From contig JAIKWV010000032.1 of assembly GCA_024684435.1 (NCBI GenBank), positions 62,001-126,000 of the forward strand: a stretch of 64,000 nucleotides of DNA, in the 5' to 3' direction. Positions 27,194-37,134 of the stretch are shown here, one piece after another. The translations under genes were made by a program, and so were the position numbers. The stretch comes from Clostridiales bacterium (GTDB taxonomy: Bacteria > Bacillota > Clostridia > Oscillospirales > Acutalibacteraceae). The first letter of the stretch is position 1. Every line of letters begins with the position of its first letter. The notes below the pieces were generated by a model, which worked only from the letters and a program-made list of their open reading frames with translations, was not told where the DNA came from and ran no database searches.

Positions 27194-29236
27194 TCAGACC
27201 GTATAATCCCTTACTTTATTAAGTATTTCGGAATCCTCAAGGTTTGCCTTTTCCGCTCTGGGCAGAACTCTTATTATCCCGCCCTTGTCGGTTTCAACTA
27301 TTTTAAGCTCCTTCAAGGCGTCCACAGCTATGAGCACTTTGGCAAGCTGATGACCGTCATCACCCAGCTCCCTGCAAAGTGAGATCACACCGTAACGCCA
27401 CCCGCAGTTTGCTTTTATCGTCTTGAACACGGCGGCGATGAAATTCCTGTCCGGCAGAACAGCGCCTGCCTTATCCGGGGTAAGCGTCTCGTTTCTCTTC
27501 ACCGTTTCATATGTATTTATACCTTCAAAAATGCTGTTTTCATCCAAACACGATATACGGATATTCTTTGCGAAAACGGACAACTGTATTTCGCCGTTAT
27601 ACTCGCTCTCCTCAAGCGTCACCGCAAGGTCAATGAAGTCCCCCACCCTGAAATTGAAAGCATCAGGTCCAACTCCGAATTTCATCACCGTGACGCGGAC
27701 CTCGCTTTTTTCCACCACCAGCCTCAGGTGTTTTCCGTTTGCAACGGGATTTATGGCTAAAAGCTTTGCGCCGTATAACCCGAACACCGGCTGAGGATTG
27801 CCGGAACCGAAGGGTTCTATCATCCTGATAGCCGCCATTATATCCCTGTCGATATACTTTGGATTGAGCTTGAAATCAATATGCTGTACCGGGACAGGCA
27901 TATCAATATTTGCGGCGTATTCGTTTATCCTTTTCCGGAATTCATCTATATTTTCCGCCATTATGCCGAAGCCCGCCGCCAGAGTATGCCCGCCGAAATT
28001 CGTCAGTATGTCCGCGGAATCGGACAGAGCGTCATAGAGAGAAAATCCCTCCATGCTTCTTCCCGAGCCTCTGGCCTTGTCCCCGTCTTCGGATATAACT
28101 ATGCAGGGCTTGCCGTATTTTTCCATGAGCTTTGAGGTGACTATGCCGATCACTCCGGGATGCCAACCCTCGCCGCTGCACACCAGAACTCTGTCATATT
28201 TATGCTCCGGCATACTGTCTATGTTCTCCACTGCCTGAGCCATTATTTCCCGCTCAACATCGTGCCTCTCGCCGTTGCATCTTTCCAGTTTTTCCGCAAG
28301 GATTCCTGCCTCTTCATAATCCTCGCAGAGCAAAAGATCAAGGGCTTCCACCGCCTCTGACATCCTGCCCGCCGCGTTTATTCTGGGAACAAGGGAAAAC
28401 GCCACGTTCAAAGAGCCTACACGCTTTGATCCTAAGCCGGAAGATTTTATCAACGCGTCTATTCCTATCCTGGGATGGGAACGTATTATTTCAAGTCCCG
28501 CTCTGACAAAGTCCCGGTTTTCACCCTTCAGGGGAACCACGTCTCCTATTGTACCTATCGCAACCAGATCCACGAAATCGTAGAACAGGCTGCGGCTGTC
28601 CTCCCCGCTCAGGGCGCATATCAGCTTGAACGCCACACCGACGCCTGCGTAGTCCTTAAACTCCAGCCTGCAGTCGTTTCTGTGGGGATTGACCACGGCA
28701 ACGGCATTGGGCAGAACTTTTCCCTGCTGATGATGGTCTGTTATAACAAGATCTATTCCCAGCTTCCCCGCGTACTCTGTCTCCTCAACGCAGTTTATTC
28801 CGTTATCCACGGTGACTATGAGCGTAACGCCACTGTCCCGGAGCTTATCTATTATTTGTGTGCTGAGTCCGTAACCCTCCGTGTGGCGGCTGGGTATATA
28901 ATATGACACGTTTCCGCCCATGTCCCTGAGATATTCGTACATTATCGCCGTGGAGGTCACCCCGTCGGCGTCAAAATCTCCCACAACAGCTATGTGTTCT
29001 CCGCTGTCCAGCGCCTCGTTGATCCTGTTTACCGCTTTTCTCATATCCGGAAAATCAAAAGGATCTGTACAGCAGGAATACTGACTGCTGAGAAATGCCT
29101 CTATTTCCTCGGGTTTCTCTATGCCCCTTGAGAGCGCCAGCAGAACAGCAAAGGGGTTCATGTTATACTGTTGTGAAACAGACGCGGCATATTCTTTATC
29201 TGTTCTGGCAACCGTCCATTTTTTGTAAGCCAACAT
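27194..29236 (-). CDS. recJ: Single-stranded-DNA-specific exonuclease RecJ
   Basis: RecJ is a 5'-3' exonuclease on single-stranded DNA used in recombination and mismatch repair. The 680-residue protein has the DHH phosphoesterase motifs VVGDFDADGVTSTAI, TVDNGIN, VITDHHQQGK and the DHHA1 part with GGHTLAAGFGI. An OB-like domain and a ~120-residue C-terminal region follow, as in Firmicutes RecJ, which are longer than the E. coli protein. The ATG at 29236 has AGAGGATG 5 bases away; an ATG six bases earlier is too close to it. First gene of a six-gene run, with its own promoter. Confidence 0.95.
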   Translation of the reverse strand: MLAYKKWTVARTDKEYAASVSQQYNMNPFAVLLALSRGIEKPEEIEAFLSSQYSCCTDPFDFPDMRKAVNRINEALDSGEHIAVVGDFDADGVTSTAIMYEYLRDMGGNVSYYIPSRHTEGYGLSTQIIDKLRDSGVTLIVTVDNGINCVEETEYAGKLGIDLVITDHHQQGKVLPNAVAVVNPHRNDCRLEFKDYAGVGVAFKLICALSGEDSRSLFYDFVDLVAIGTIGDVVPLKGENRDFVRAGLEIIRSHPRIGIDALIKSSGLGSKRVGSLNVAFSLVPRINAAGRMSEAVEALDLLLCEDYEEAGILAEKLERCNGERHDVEREIMAQAVENIDSMPEHKYDRVLVCSGEGWHPGVIGIVTSKLMEKYGKPCIVISEDGDKARGSGRSMEGFSLYDALSDSADILTNFGGHTLAAGFGIMAENIDEFRKRINEYAANIDMPVPVQHIDFKLNPKYIDRDIMAAIRMIEPFGSGNPQPVFGLYGAKLLAINPVANGKHLRLVVEKSEVRVTVMKFGVGPDAFNFRVGDFIDLAVTLEESEYNGEIQLSVFAKNIRISCLDENSIFEGINTYETVKRNETLTPDKAGAVLPDRNFIAAVFKTIKANCGWRYGVISLCRELGDDGHQLAKVLIAVDALKELKIVETDKGGIIRVLPRAEKANLEDSEILNKVRDYTV

Positions 29237-29282
29237 TATCATCCTCTCAAAGAAACACTGGGGCATTCTGAATATAAATTAT

Positions 29283-29311
29283 ATTTTAGCATTTATAATT
29301 AAAATAATCAA
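29283..29311 (-). promoter_or_regulatory. Sigma-A promoter of the recJ-rel run
   Basis: Minus strand TTGATT, 17-base spacer, TAAAAT, with TGC directly before the -10 (extended -10). About 50 bases lie between it and the recJ start. Confidence 0.6.
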
Positions 29312-29350
29312 GATTAAAAAATAAATAAAAATAGTTGTTTATATTTTATA

Positions 29351-29380
29351 TTGCAAAAACAGTATTATATGTGTTATACT
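29351..29380 (+). promoter_or_regulatory. Promoter of the LRR-dockerin gene
   Basis: TTGCAA (29351-29356), 18-base spacer, TATACT (29375-29380) with an extended -10 TG at 29372-29373. It is in a very AT-rich divergent gap. Confidence 0.6.
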
Positions 29381-29437
29381 TATAATTACATAGGTGTATT
29401 CAAAATCACTCATAATGCATGAAAGGGTATGTTTGTT

Positions 29438-32400
29438 ATGAAAAAAAGCATACGTACTATATTATCTCTTCTTTTGGCGCTATCCGTATTCTTGGGGGCT
29501 GTTCCCTTCACCCGGGTAGGCGTCAGCGCGCTTACCTCCGGGCAATACACTTACACCGTGTCCGACGGCAAGGCAACGATAACCGAATATACCTGCCTTT
29601 ATGACAGCGACGACGAACCGATAATGATCGGTACGCTTACCATACCCGAAAGACTGGGCGGCTATCCCGTCACCGCAATAGGTGAGCGCGCCTTCCAGTG
29701 GTGCGAGGTCATAACCGGACTTGTCATAGGCGACAACATCACTTCATTGGGAGACTACGCTTTTTATTGGTGCGAAAATCTTGTCACGGTACAGATAGGC
29801 AATGGCATTACCGAGATCCCCAGCTGCGCTTTCCTCTACTGCAAAAAGCTGGAGAGCGTAGCCTTCGGAGAGAACGTGACCATAATAAACTCCGACGCTT
29901 TTTCCACCTGCTACAAGCTCAATAATGTTTATATGCCGAACAATCTTATTTCCATAGGCAGCTCCGCTTTTAAAGAATGTACTTCTCTTACAAACGTTGT
30001 CCTTAACGACGGACTTGAGGCGATCGGCAACGGCGCGTTTTATCTTTGCTCCGCTCTTTCCGAGATCGTTATTCCCGATTCCGTGACATCCATAGGCAGG
30101 CAGGCTTTTTCAAAAACAGACAGCATAACGATCTACTGCCATCAGAACACATTTGCCTATACCTATGCAGTTGAAAACAAGCTCAACGTATCTGTTCTGC
30201 GCAAGATAACCGCTCTCACCGTAACCACATATCCCGAAAAAATGATATATACCATCGGCGAAGGCTTCGACTCATGGGGTATGATACTCACCGCAAGCTA
30301 TGACGACGGAACAACAAGAAATGTCACCGATTATGATATCACCGGCTTCTCCTCCGCTGTCCCCGGAAACGTTACGATAACGTTTTCATATGAAGGGATG
30401 TCGACCCAGCTTGCAATAAGAATAATTGAATTTTTCTACACCGTGGACAAAGACAATTCCGTTATATTGACCGGCTATGCAGGAAACAGCACAGTGGTAA
30501 ATATTCCGGAAAAGATCGGCAGCTACACCGTTACCAAACTCGGGGACAGAGTTTTTGAAAACTGCGGCAATATAACCGGCGTATCTATTCCCGCATCGAT
30601 CACCTCGATAGGTGCTTACGCCTTTGACGGCTGTTCAAATCTCAGCTCTGTTACCATTCCCGCCTCTGTCAGAGAGCTTGACAAATTCACCTTTGCGGGC
30701 AGCGGCATAGGGAACATAAATGTCAGCGCGGACAATCTTGTATTTGCCTCAAGCGACGGCGTACTTACAAGCAAAGACGGCACTCAGCTGCTGTGCTATC
30801 CTCCCTGCAGAAACGCCTCCGCATACACTGTAGGCAGTGAAATAACATCCATCTCCGATCATGCCTTTTACAACTGCACATCGCTCACATCTCTGAGCAT
30901 AGGAAACACCTGCAATGATATTGCCGACAACGCCATATCCGGCTGTGATGATCTTACGATAAGATGTTATCAGTACTCCGCCGCCCATATCTATGCGCAA
31001 ACAAAGGCTTTACCCTTTGAGTTCATAGCCACGTTGAACGGTGTGAGCATATCGCAGCTCCCCGCAAAACTCATGTACCTTACCGGGGACGAGCTTGACC
31101 TCCGCGGTCTTATCCTTGAGGCTGAATATACCGACGGCACACACATTCCGGTTACCGATTATTCAAGCTCCGGTTTTTCATCCGCCCGTGTTGGAGAAAA
31201 AACGGTCACCGTCACCTACAAGGGTTATTCAGACACCTTCACGGTCACTATTTCAGAACCCGAAAACACTGTTTTTACATATGTTCTCATTGATGACGGA
31301 CTTCACGCCGAGATCACCGGATACACCGGCAGCGGCGGCAGCATAACCCTGCCGGCGGCAATAGACAATTACCCTGTTACAAGCATAGGAGATTCCGCGT
31401 TTTCAGGCAACAGTACTATAGTCGGCATAAAGCTCAATTCAGGGCTTGTCAATATCGGTGAGAGCGCATTCAGGCTCTGTTCGAACCTCACGTCGATATC
31501 TATCCCCGAAAGCGTGCTGACCATAGGCAAAGACGCCTTCTACGGCTGCTACGGACTTGAATCGGTCACTTTTGCGGAAGGGCTCAAAAGCATCGGAAAC
31601 TACGCTTTTTATAACTGCTACGGACTTACCTCAATCGCCCTGCCGGACAGCGTTGAATCCCTGGGTGCCTACGCATTTTATAACTGTACTAACCTTGCGA
31701 ATATAACAGTGGGCAAGGGCGTTTCGTCCATAGGCAACTATGCGTTTTTGAACTGCACAAAGCTCACCAACATAAATGTTGACTCCGAAAACACAGGTTA
31801 CTCCAGTCTTAACGGAGTACTGTACAGCAATAACCAGAGCGTCCTCGTCTGCTATCCCTCCGGAAGAACGAGCCTCCAGTTTACCGTGCCTTCAAGCGTG
31901 CGTACCATAGGTATCGGAGCCTTCAACAACAGCAAGCTGTTGGATATACAGATATCCCGCAACGTTACCGCTATCCACCCCGAGGCATTTACAGGCAGTA
32001 ATCTTACGATATATTGCTACATCAACACCACCGCCTACACCTTTGCCCTGGAACATAAGATAAAATATTCAGTGCTTGAGGCTCAGGATCCCGTTTCGAT
32101 CTCGATCCTTGTAAATCCGTCAAAGATGAGCTACATTGTCGGTGAAGCTCTCGATCTTACCGGAATAAGTGTGGCGGCTGTTTATCCTGATTCGACCTTA
32201 GAGGTCATCACCGGCTACACAGTCAGCGGCTTTGATTCTTCCCGACCCGGCTCATCCACGGTAACATTGGCCTATGAGGGCTGCACCGCTCAGTTTACCG
32301 TAAGCATAGAGGAACCCCTTGCGGTCACTGAGTTCACCTACACCGTAAGCGATAATAAGGCTACCGTGACCGGATACACGGGCAGCGGCGGCAGTATAAC

Positions 32401-34777
32401 CATACCGGCGGTCATTGACGGCTATCGGGTCCGCGCCATCGGCGACTCCGCCTTTGACAGGTGCACCACTATAACCTCCGTTCTCATTTCAAACGGCATC
32501 GAAGTTATCGAGGACAACGCATTTTCCTACTGCGCCGATCTTGTGGAAATAAAGATCCCGTCCAGCGTTGAGACCATCGGTTCTGACGCGTTCTATCAGT
32601 GTACGTCCCTGTTCAACGTAACGTTTTCAGAAGGACTCAAGCACATAAATTCATATGCCTTCAGCCAATGCTCAAGTCTGAAATATATCATATTGCCGGA
32701 AAGCCTCGTATCCATTGGCTTATCCGCCTTCAACGGCTGTTCAAAGCTTGAAAGCGTAACTATCCCCTACGGTATGACCGGGCTGGAATCCTACACCTTC
32801 GCAAACTGCGGAGGCCTTATGTCAGTGCTTCTTGATACCAACATCACAACTATAGATTCCGCCGTATTTTCCAACAGCCCGAAGGTAACTGTCTACTGTT
32901 ATGAAAACTCCTCAGCTCACAGCTACTGTATCGCGGAATCTGTCATGTACAGTCTTCTGGATTCCAATTCCGAATTTTCCTACACAACGCTTAACGGGAA
33001 CGTAACAATAGTCAAGTATAACGGTCTGGGCGGCAACGTGAGCATACCGGAAACCATCGATTCCATGCCGGTCATCGCCATAGGCGACCACGCCTTCACC
33101 GGGTGCAAAACCGTTACCCAGGTAACCGTACCGTCATCCGTCAACACGATCGGAGCAGGCGCGTTCGCTCTCTGCCCCGCTCTGGGCAAAACGGTGATAC
33201 CTGCGGAAACCACCGGCTTCGGCAATTCATACGTCTTTGAGCAAAGCCCCAATGTGGTGATCTACTGTATGGAGTTCAGCGCCGCGCATAACCTTGCAAG
33301 AACAAATATGATCGACTACATTCTCATGGACAACGTAACGCTTATGAGCATCGCGGTCACTACGCCTCCCGCAAAAACTTCGTACCGTATCGGTGAAGAG
33401 CTTGACCTCACCGGTATAGTGATAACGGCAAGCTACAGCAACGCCACCACCTCGGTCATCGACGCAAACGACTGCTTTGTAAGCGGATTTGATTCAAATA
33501 TCGAGGGTGTAAAGACAGTTATTTTCACCTATAACGGCAGAACCGCCTCACTAAAGCTTAACGTGCTTCTCCCCGACTTTTACTACAAAGCAAACTCTGA
33601 CGGGACTATCACTATCACAGCCTATAACGGAACAGAACCCGACGTTGTCATACCTTCGGTATACGAAGGCAAGACCGTATCCACCATAGGAAACGGCGCC
33701 TTTGAGCGTAACCTTGTGATACAGAGCGTTATTATTCCCGCCTCGGTCAAGACGATAGAGTCCCGCGCATTCTACAGCTGTACAAATCTCAGCAGCGTGA
33801 CCTTCCGCAACGGACTCAATGTCATTTCATCCTACAGCTTTTACGGCTGCGGTGAGCTTACTTCAATTACCATTCCCAACAGTGTGACCGCAATTGAGAG
33901 CTATGCCTTCCACGACTGTTCAAAGCTCAGCTATGTTTCCCTTGGCAGCGGCTTGAACGCCATAGGTTACTCCGTGTTCCGCGGATGCACATTGATCTCC
34001 TCGTTCAATGTAAGCAATAATAATGAAAACTTTGTAACCGACAACGGTGTTCTGTACACAGCGGGTTATGAGACCCTGGTATGTTATCCTCCCGCCAAGG
34101 ACGCTACCATATACAACATCAAAAATTCAACAAGGGCAATATCGGAGTTCGCTTTCTACGGCTGTCCTTACCTTGTGAATATCACCATTCCGAAGACAGT
34201 GACCTCTATCCCCCAATCCTTTGCCGATAATCATATGGCGGGTCTTACGATACGCTGCTACAAGTACTCCACCGCGTACAATTTTGCGATACAGAACAGT
34301 ATTCTTTACGTACTGCTTGACAGCGGTCTGCTCACCCTTATGTCCGATCTGTCCGATATAGTTATCGACAGTGAGACAAGACGTTCCTCCGGATTTGACA
34401 CGGATATGCTCAGAGTCGACCAGGTGACCAAATACTATTCCGAGGTCAATGTTTCCGTTGTCGGCAGAGACGGTCAGCCGCTCAACGGTTCGGATATCAT
34501 CGGCACCGGATGCAGGATCGTTCTTAAAAACGACAACAACGAGATCATTGACAGTTCTGAGATCCTGATCTTCGGCGACATTGACGGTGACGGATACATC
34601 GACGGCAACGACGCCTTCTTTGTAAACCTGATCGTCTGCAGTATGCTCACGCCCTCCGGTCTTTCGGAATGCGAGCGGCTTGCCGCCGACGCCACCCATG
34701 ACGGAGTTATAGACGACATAGACGTCCAGCTTCTGTTTGACTGCGGTACCCTGAGCGCCGAAGTGTCACAGTCATAA
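29438..34777 (+). CDS. Secreted BspA-type leucine-rich-repeat protein with Ig-like domains and dockerin
   Basis: A 1779-residue exported protein. A signal peptide (MKKSIRTILSLLLALSVFLG, cleavage near SALT) leads into five blocks of BspA/LRR_5 repeats, with recurring units such as SIGDSAFSGNSTIVGI. The blocks are split by four bacterial Ig-like modules, at about residues 258-330, 536-608, 886-960 and 1301-1378. Each has the pattern Y-x-x-G-E-x-x-D-L-x-G-I followed by G-F-S-S. The C-terminus is a type I dockerin with two calcium loops, DIDGDGYIDGND and DATHDGVIDDID, indicating docking to a cohesin on a cellulosome scaffold. The start MKK follows AAAGGG by 10 bases. No enzyme domain is seen, so a binding role is inferred. 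Confidence 0.92.
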   Translation: MKKSIRTILSLLLALSVFLGAVPFTRVGVSALTSGQYTYTVSDGKATITEYTCLYDSDDEPIMIGTLTIPERLGGYPVTAIGERAFQWCEVITGLVIGDNITSLGDYAFYWCENLVTVQIGNGITEIPSCAFLYCKKLESVAFGENVTIINSDAFSTCYKLNNVYMPNNLISIGSSAFKECTSLTNVVLNDGLEAIGNGAFYLCSALSEIVIPDSVTSIGRQAFSKTDSITIYCHQNTFAYTYAVENKLNVSVLRKITALTVTTYPEKMIYTIGEGFDSWGMILTASYDDGTTRNVTDYDITGFSSAVPGNVTITFSYEGMSTQLAIRIIEFFYTVDKDNSVILTGYAGNSTVVNIPEKIGSYTVTKLGDRVFENCGNITGVSIPASITSIGAYAFDGCSNLSSVTIPASVRELDKFTFAGSGIGNINVSADNLVFASSDGVLTSKDGTQLLCYPPCRNASAYTVGSEITSISDHAFYNCTSLTSLSIGNTCNDIADNAISGCDDLTIRCYQYSAAHIYAQTKALPFEFIATLNGVSISQLPAKLMYLTGDELDLRGLILEAEYTDGTHIPVTDYSSSGFSSARVGEKTVTVTYKGYSDTFTVTISEPENTVFTYVLIDDGLHAEITGYTGSGGSITLPAAIDNYPVTSIGDSAFSGNSTIVGIKLNSGLVNIGESAFRLCSNLTSISIPESVLTIGKDAFYGCYGLESVTFAEGLKSIGNYAFYNCYGLTSIALPDSVESLGAYAFYNCTNLANITVGKGVSSIGNYAFLNCTKLTNINVDSENTGYSSLNGVLYSNNQSVLVCYPSGRTSLQFTVPSSVRTIGIGAFNNSKLLDIQISRNVTAIHPEAFTGSNLTIYCYINTTAYTFALEHKIKYSVLEAQDPVSISILVNPSKMSYIVGEALDLTGISVAAVYPDSTLEVITGYTVSGFDSSRPGSSTVTLAYEGCTAQFTVSIEEPLAVTEFTYTVSDNKATVTGYTGSGGSITIPAVIDGYRVRAIGDSAFDRCTTITSVLISNGIEVIEDNAFSYCADLVEIKIPSSVETIGSDAFYQCTSLFNVTFSEGLKHINSYAFSQCSSLKYIILPESLVSIGLSAFNGCSKLESVTIPYGMTGLESYTFANCGGLMSVLLDTNITTIDSAVFSNSPKVTVYCYENSSAHSYCIAESVMYSLLDSNSEFSYTTLNGNVTIVKYNGLGGNVSIPETIDSMPVIAIGDHAFTGCKTVTQVTVPSSVNTIGAGAFALCPALGKTVIPAETTGFGNSYVFEQSPNVVIYCMEFSAAHNLARTNMIDYILMDNVTLMSIAVTTPPAKTSYRIGEELDLTGIVITASYSNATTSVIDANDCFVSGFDSNIEGVKTVIFTYNGRTASLKLNVLLPDFYYKANSDGTITITAYNGTEPDVVIPSVYEGKTVSTIGNGAFERNLVIQSVIIPASVKTIESRAFYSCTNLSSVTFRNGLNVISSYSFYGCGELTSITIPNSVTAIESYAFHDCSKLSYVSLGSGLNAIGYSVFRGCTLISSFNVSNNNENFVTDNGVLYTAGYETLVCYPPAKDATIYNIKNSTRAISEFAFYGCPYLVNITIPKTVTSIPQSFADNHMAGLTIRCYKYSTAYNFAIQNSILYVLLDSGLLTLMSDLSDIVIDSETRRSSGFDTDMLRVDQVTKYYSEVNVSVVGRDGQPLNGSDIIGTGCRIVLKNDNNEIIDSSEILIFGDIDGDGYIDGNDAFFVNLIVCSMLTPSGLSECERLAADATHDGVIDDIDVQLLFDCGTLSAEVSQS

Positions 34778-34796
34778 AACAAAAAATCACATAGAA

Positions 34797-34836
34797 TATC
34801 CCGGTCTTGTGTAAATACAAGACCGGGTATTTTTTG
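34797..34836. terminator. Bidirectional terminator between LRR gene and ABC ATPase
   Basis: CCCGGTCTTGT (34800-34810) and ACAAGACCGGG (34817-34827) form a perfect 11-base stem with a six-base loop, followed by TATTTTTTG on the plus strand. It can serve the plus-strand LRR gene and, in reverse, the converging ATPase gene. Confidence 0.85.
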
Positions 34837-34842
34837 TGTGTT

Positions 34843-35529
34843 TTATTCGTTTATATGATCTTCTATGATCTTACCGTCGTGGATACGGATGACCCGTTTC
34901 GCGGTAGCGGCAATATCGTTGTCGTGCGTTATAAGTATGATCGTTCTGCCCTCCTCGTTGAGCTCGCGCAGGATCTTCATGACCTCCTCCCCCGAATGGG
35001 AATCAAGGTTTCCCGTGGGTTCGTCCGCAAGTATCACGGGAGGCTTTGCCGCCAACGCCCTCGCTATGGCGACCCTCTGCTGCTGACCTCCCGACATCTG
35101 AGAAGGCAGATGCAGCATCCTTTTTTCAAGCCCTACCCGCTCCAGCGCCTCGGCGGAAAGCTTGTTTCTCTCCTCCCGGCGCATACCGCGGTATATCAGC
35201 GGAAGCTCCACGTTGTCCTTTGCCGTCAGACTGGGTATAAGATTAAAGCCCTGAAAAATAAAGCCTATCTGCTTGTTGCGTATCTCGGAAAGTTCATCGT
35301 CGCTCATTGAGGAAACGTCTATCCCGTCAAGGCAGTATCTGCCGCTTGTGGGCACATCCAGCAGACCGAGCATATTCATCAGTGTTGACTTTCCCGAACC
35401 TGAGTGTCCGACTATCGCCACAAACTCTCCCCTGTCCACTGTGAGCGAAACGCCGTCAAGAGCGTGTACTTCGTTTTCCCCGGGATTGTATATCTTATAA
35501 ACATCCTCTACCTCTATCAAATGGGACAT
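34843..35529 (-). CDS. MacB/LolD-type ABC transporter ATP-binding protein, orphan
   Basis: A 228-residue ATPase of the macrolide/lipoprotein exporter class: Walker A GHSGSGKSTLMNMLG, signature SGGQQQRVAIARAL, Walker B ILADEPTGNLDS, and H-loop LITHD. These ATPases normally act with an FtsX-like permease encoded next door, but here a terminator closes the gene and the other neighbour is the divergent spoVA operon, so no permease is adjacent. The start MSHLIEVEDVYKIY has AAGGAGATGG upstream; the longer frame to 35637 is rejected as it lacks conservation. The partner permease may lie elsewhere. Confidence 0.9.
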   Translation of the reverse strand: MSHLIEVEDVYKIYNPGENEVHALDGVSLTVDRGEFVAIVGHSGSGKSTLMNMLGLLDVPTSGRYCLDGIDVSSMSDDELSEIRNKQIGFIFQGFNLIPSLTAKDNVELPLIYRGMRREERNKLSAEALERVGLEKRMLHLPSQMSGGQQQRVAIARALAAKPPVILADEPTGNLDSHSGEEVMKILRELNEEGRTIILITHDNDIAATAKRVIRIHDGKIIEDHINE

Positions 35530-35673
35530 GAGACCATCTCCTTTCAATTTCGATTTTACTATATATGCCCCATAAAAAGCAACATATATTTTGTGAACAG
35601 TTCCGTTTTTGTAATATTTCAGCTCTATCCGGGACAAAATAACGTTGAAATTTCAGGAAAGGACATGGATCAC

Positions 35674-36108
35674 ATGACCGGTAAGGAATACGGCAAAATG
35701 GCAAAGGCGGCGTCACCCCCGTCGCCAAAAGCGGTCAATTCAATAAAAGCGTTTTGCATCGGAGGTCTGATCTGCGCCATATCCGAGGGGTTATCAATGC
35801 TTTATGAATATCTGAAGATCAGCGAGGAGGGCGTTCGCGCTCTGGTGCCAGTCACGGTAATAGTTATTACCGCAATACTCACCGCCACAGGCGTTTTTGA
35901 CAAGATAGCCCGTCACGCAGGAGCGGGCACCATTGTGCCAATCACCGGCTTTGCGAACGCTGTGGTCTCCCCTGCAATGGAGTTCAAGACCGAGGGACAC
36001 ATCCTCGGCACCGGCGCGAATATGTTTAAAATAGCCGGACCTGTGATAGTTTACAGCAGCGCCGCGGGAGTGCTGTACGGCATTATATATTATCTTAGCA
36101 TGAGGTGA
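35674..36108 (+). CDS. spoVAC: Stage V sporulation protein AC
   Basis: SpoVAC is a membrane channel protein that passes dipicolinic acid in spore formation and acts as a mechanosensitive release channel in germination. The 144-residue protein begins MTGKEYGKMAKAASPPSPK, close to the family's usual N-terminus, and has about four hydrophobic segments including SIKAFCIGGLICAISEGL and VPITGFANAVVSPAMEFKTEG, a conserved block. The ATG at 35674 fits the family start; an ATG 9 bases earlier is nearer the AGGAAAGGA site and remains possible. It overlaps spoVAD by four bases. Confidence 0.93.
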   Translation: MTGKEYGKMAKAASPPSPKAVNSIKAFCIGGLICAISEGLSMLYEYLKISEEGVRALVPVTVIVITAILTATGVFDKIARHAGAGTIVPITGFANAVVSPAMEFKTEGHILGTGANMFKIAGPVIVYSSAAGVLYGIIYYLSMR

Positions 36109-37124
36109 TCGTTATTTCTCAAAGACAGGGAAGATATACCGTTATTCTGCCTTCACAGCCGGTGATAACGGGTTACGCCGCGGTGGTGGGAAAAAAGGAG
36201 GGCGAAGGCCCCCTGGCTGATGAATTTGATAAGATATTTGAAGACACCACCATGGGCAAGGACAGCTGGGAAAAGGCGGAAAGCGCCATGCACAGGGAGG
36301 CGATCATCCGCGCCGTTTCCTCCGCAGGCATATCCTTCGGAGACGTGGACATGATCTTTGCCGGCGATCTTTTGAATCAATGTATCGGCACCAGCTTCGG
36401 GATAAGAGACATGGGCATCCCCTTTGCCGGGCTTTACGGAGCCTGCTCCACCATGGCTCTGTCCATGGCAATGGCGGGAATGCTCACCGACAACGGAGTC
36501 ACAAGGACAGCTATAGCCTCCACCTCCTCTCATTTCTGTTCTGCGGAAAAGCAGTTTCGTATGCCACTTGAATACGGCGGTCAGTGTCCGCCCAGCGCTC
36601 AGAGGACAGCCACGGCGGCAGGCGCCGCGGTGATAAGAGATTCCGGCGCCGGGGTGAAGATATCCGCCGCGATAATCGGCAGGATACAGGACTTGGGCAT
36701 TACCGACAGCAGCAACATGGGCGCCGCAATGGCTCCAGCCGCCTGCTCCACCATAATAGATTTTCTCAGGGATACCGGCACGGCTCCCGACGATTACGAC
36801 ATGATACTCACGGGAGATCTGGGCGCGGTGGGCTCGGAACTGCTTCTGGAGATGATGGAGAAGCAGGAAAATACCGACATAAGCCGCGTTCACGCGGACT
36901 GCGGACTTATGCTCTACGATCTTGACAGGCAGGATGTCAATTCCGGCGCCTCCGGCTGCGGCTGCAGCGCCTGTGTGGTGTGTTCCCACATTCTCAGACG
37001 GATAAATTCGGGTGAACTCAATAAGGTTTTGTTTGTGGGTACCGGCGCTCTGCTTTCCGCGGTTTCCACCCTTCAGGGTTCAAGCATTCCCGCCGTTGCC
37101 CACGGCGTATTGCTGACGAGGTGA
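36105..37124 (+). CDS. spoVAD: Stage V sporulation protein AD
   Basis: SpoVAD is a thiolase-fold protein that binds dipicolinic acid and works with SpoVAC. The 339-residue sequence has the family pattern VVGKKEGEGPLADEFDK near the start, GLYGACSTMA, FRMPLEYGGQCPPSAQRTATAAGA, MILTGDLGAVGSELL, and GCGCSACVVCSHIL. The assigned start is the GTG at 36105 inside a GTGA overlap with the spoVAC stop. The AGGTGATC there would also fit a rare ATT start at 36114. The usual third member, spoVAE/spoVAEB, is absent; a small ORF follows instead. Confidence 0.93.
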   Translation: MIVISQRQGRYTVILPSQPVITGYAAVVGKKEGEGPLADEFDKIFEDTTMGKDSWEKAESAMHREAIIRAVSSAGISFGDVDMIFAGDLLNQCIGTSFGIRDMGIPFAGLYGACSTMALSMAMAGMLTDNGVTRTAIASTSSHFCSAEKQFRMPLEYGGQCPPSAQRTATAAGAAVIRDSGAGVKISAAIIGRIQDLGITDSSNMGAAMAPAACSTIIDFLRDTGTAPDDYDMILTGDLGAVGSELLLEMMEKQENTDISRVHADCGLMLYDLDRQDVNSGASGCGCSACVVCSHILRRINSGELNKVLFVGTGALLSAVSTLQGSSIPAVAHGVLLTR

Positions 37125-37134
37125 CAGACATTTT

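Noticed and set aside
29438..34777. Regular repeats that might be taken for a CRISPR or tandem array
   Set aside because: They are in-frame leucine-rich and Ig-like protein repeats that vary at the DNA level, without constant spacer lengths.
34807..35310. 167-codon plus-strand ORF after the LRR gene
   Set aside because: Covers the terminator and is antisense to the ABC ATPase.
35530..35673. Sigma-G promoter for spoVAC-spoVAD
   Set aside because: Expected from biology, but no convincing pair of -35 and -10 elements could be found in this divergent gap.
36153..36989. 278-codon minus-strand ORF
   Set aside because: Opposite spoVAD; glycine/histidine-rich composition is typical of a shadow frame.
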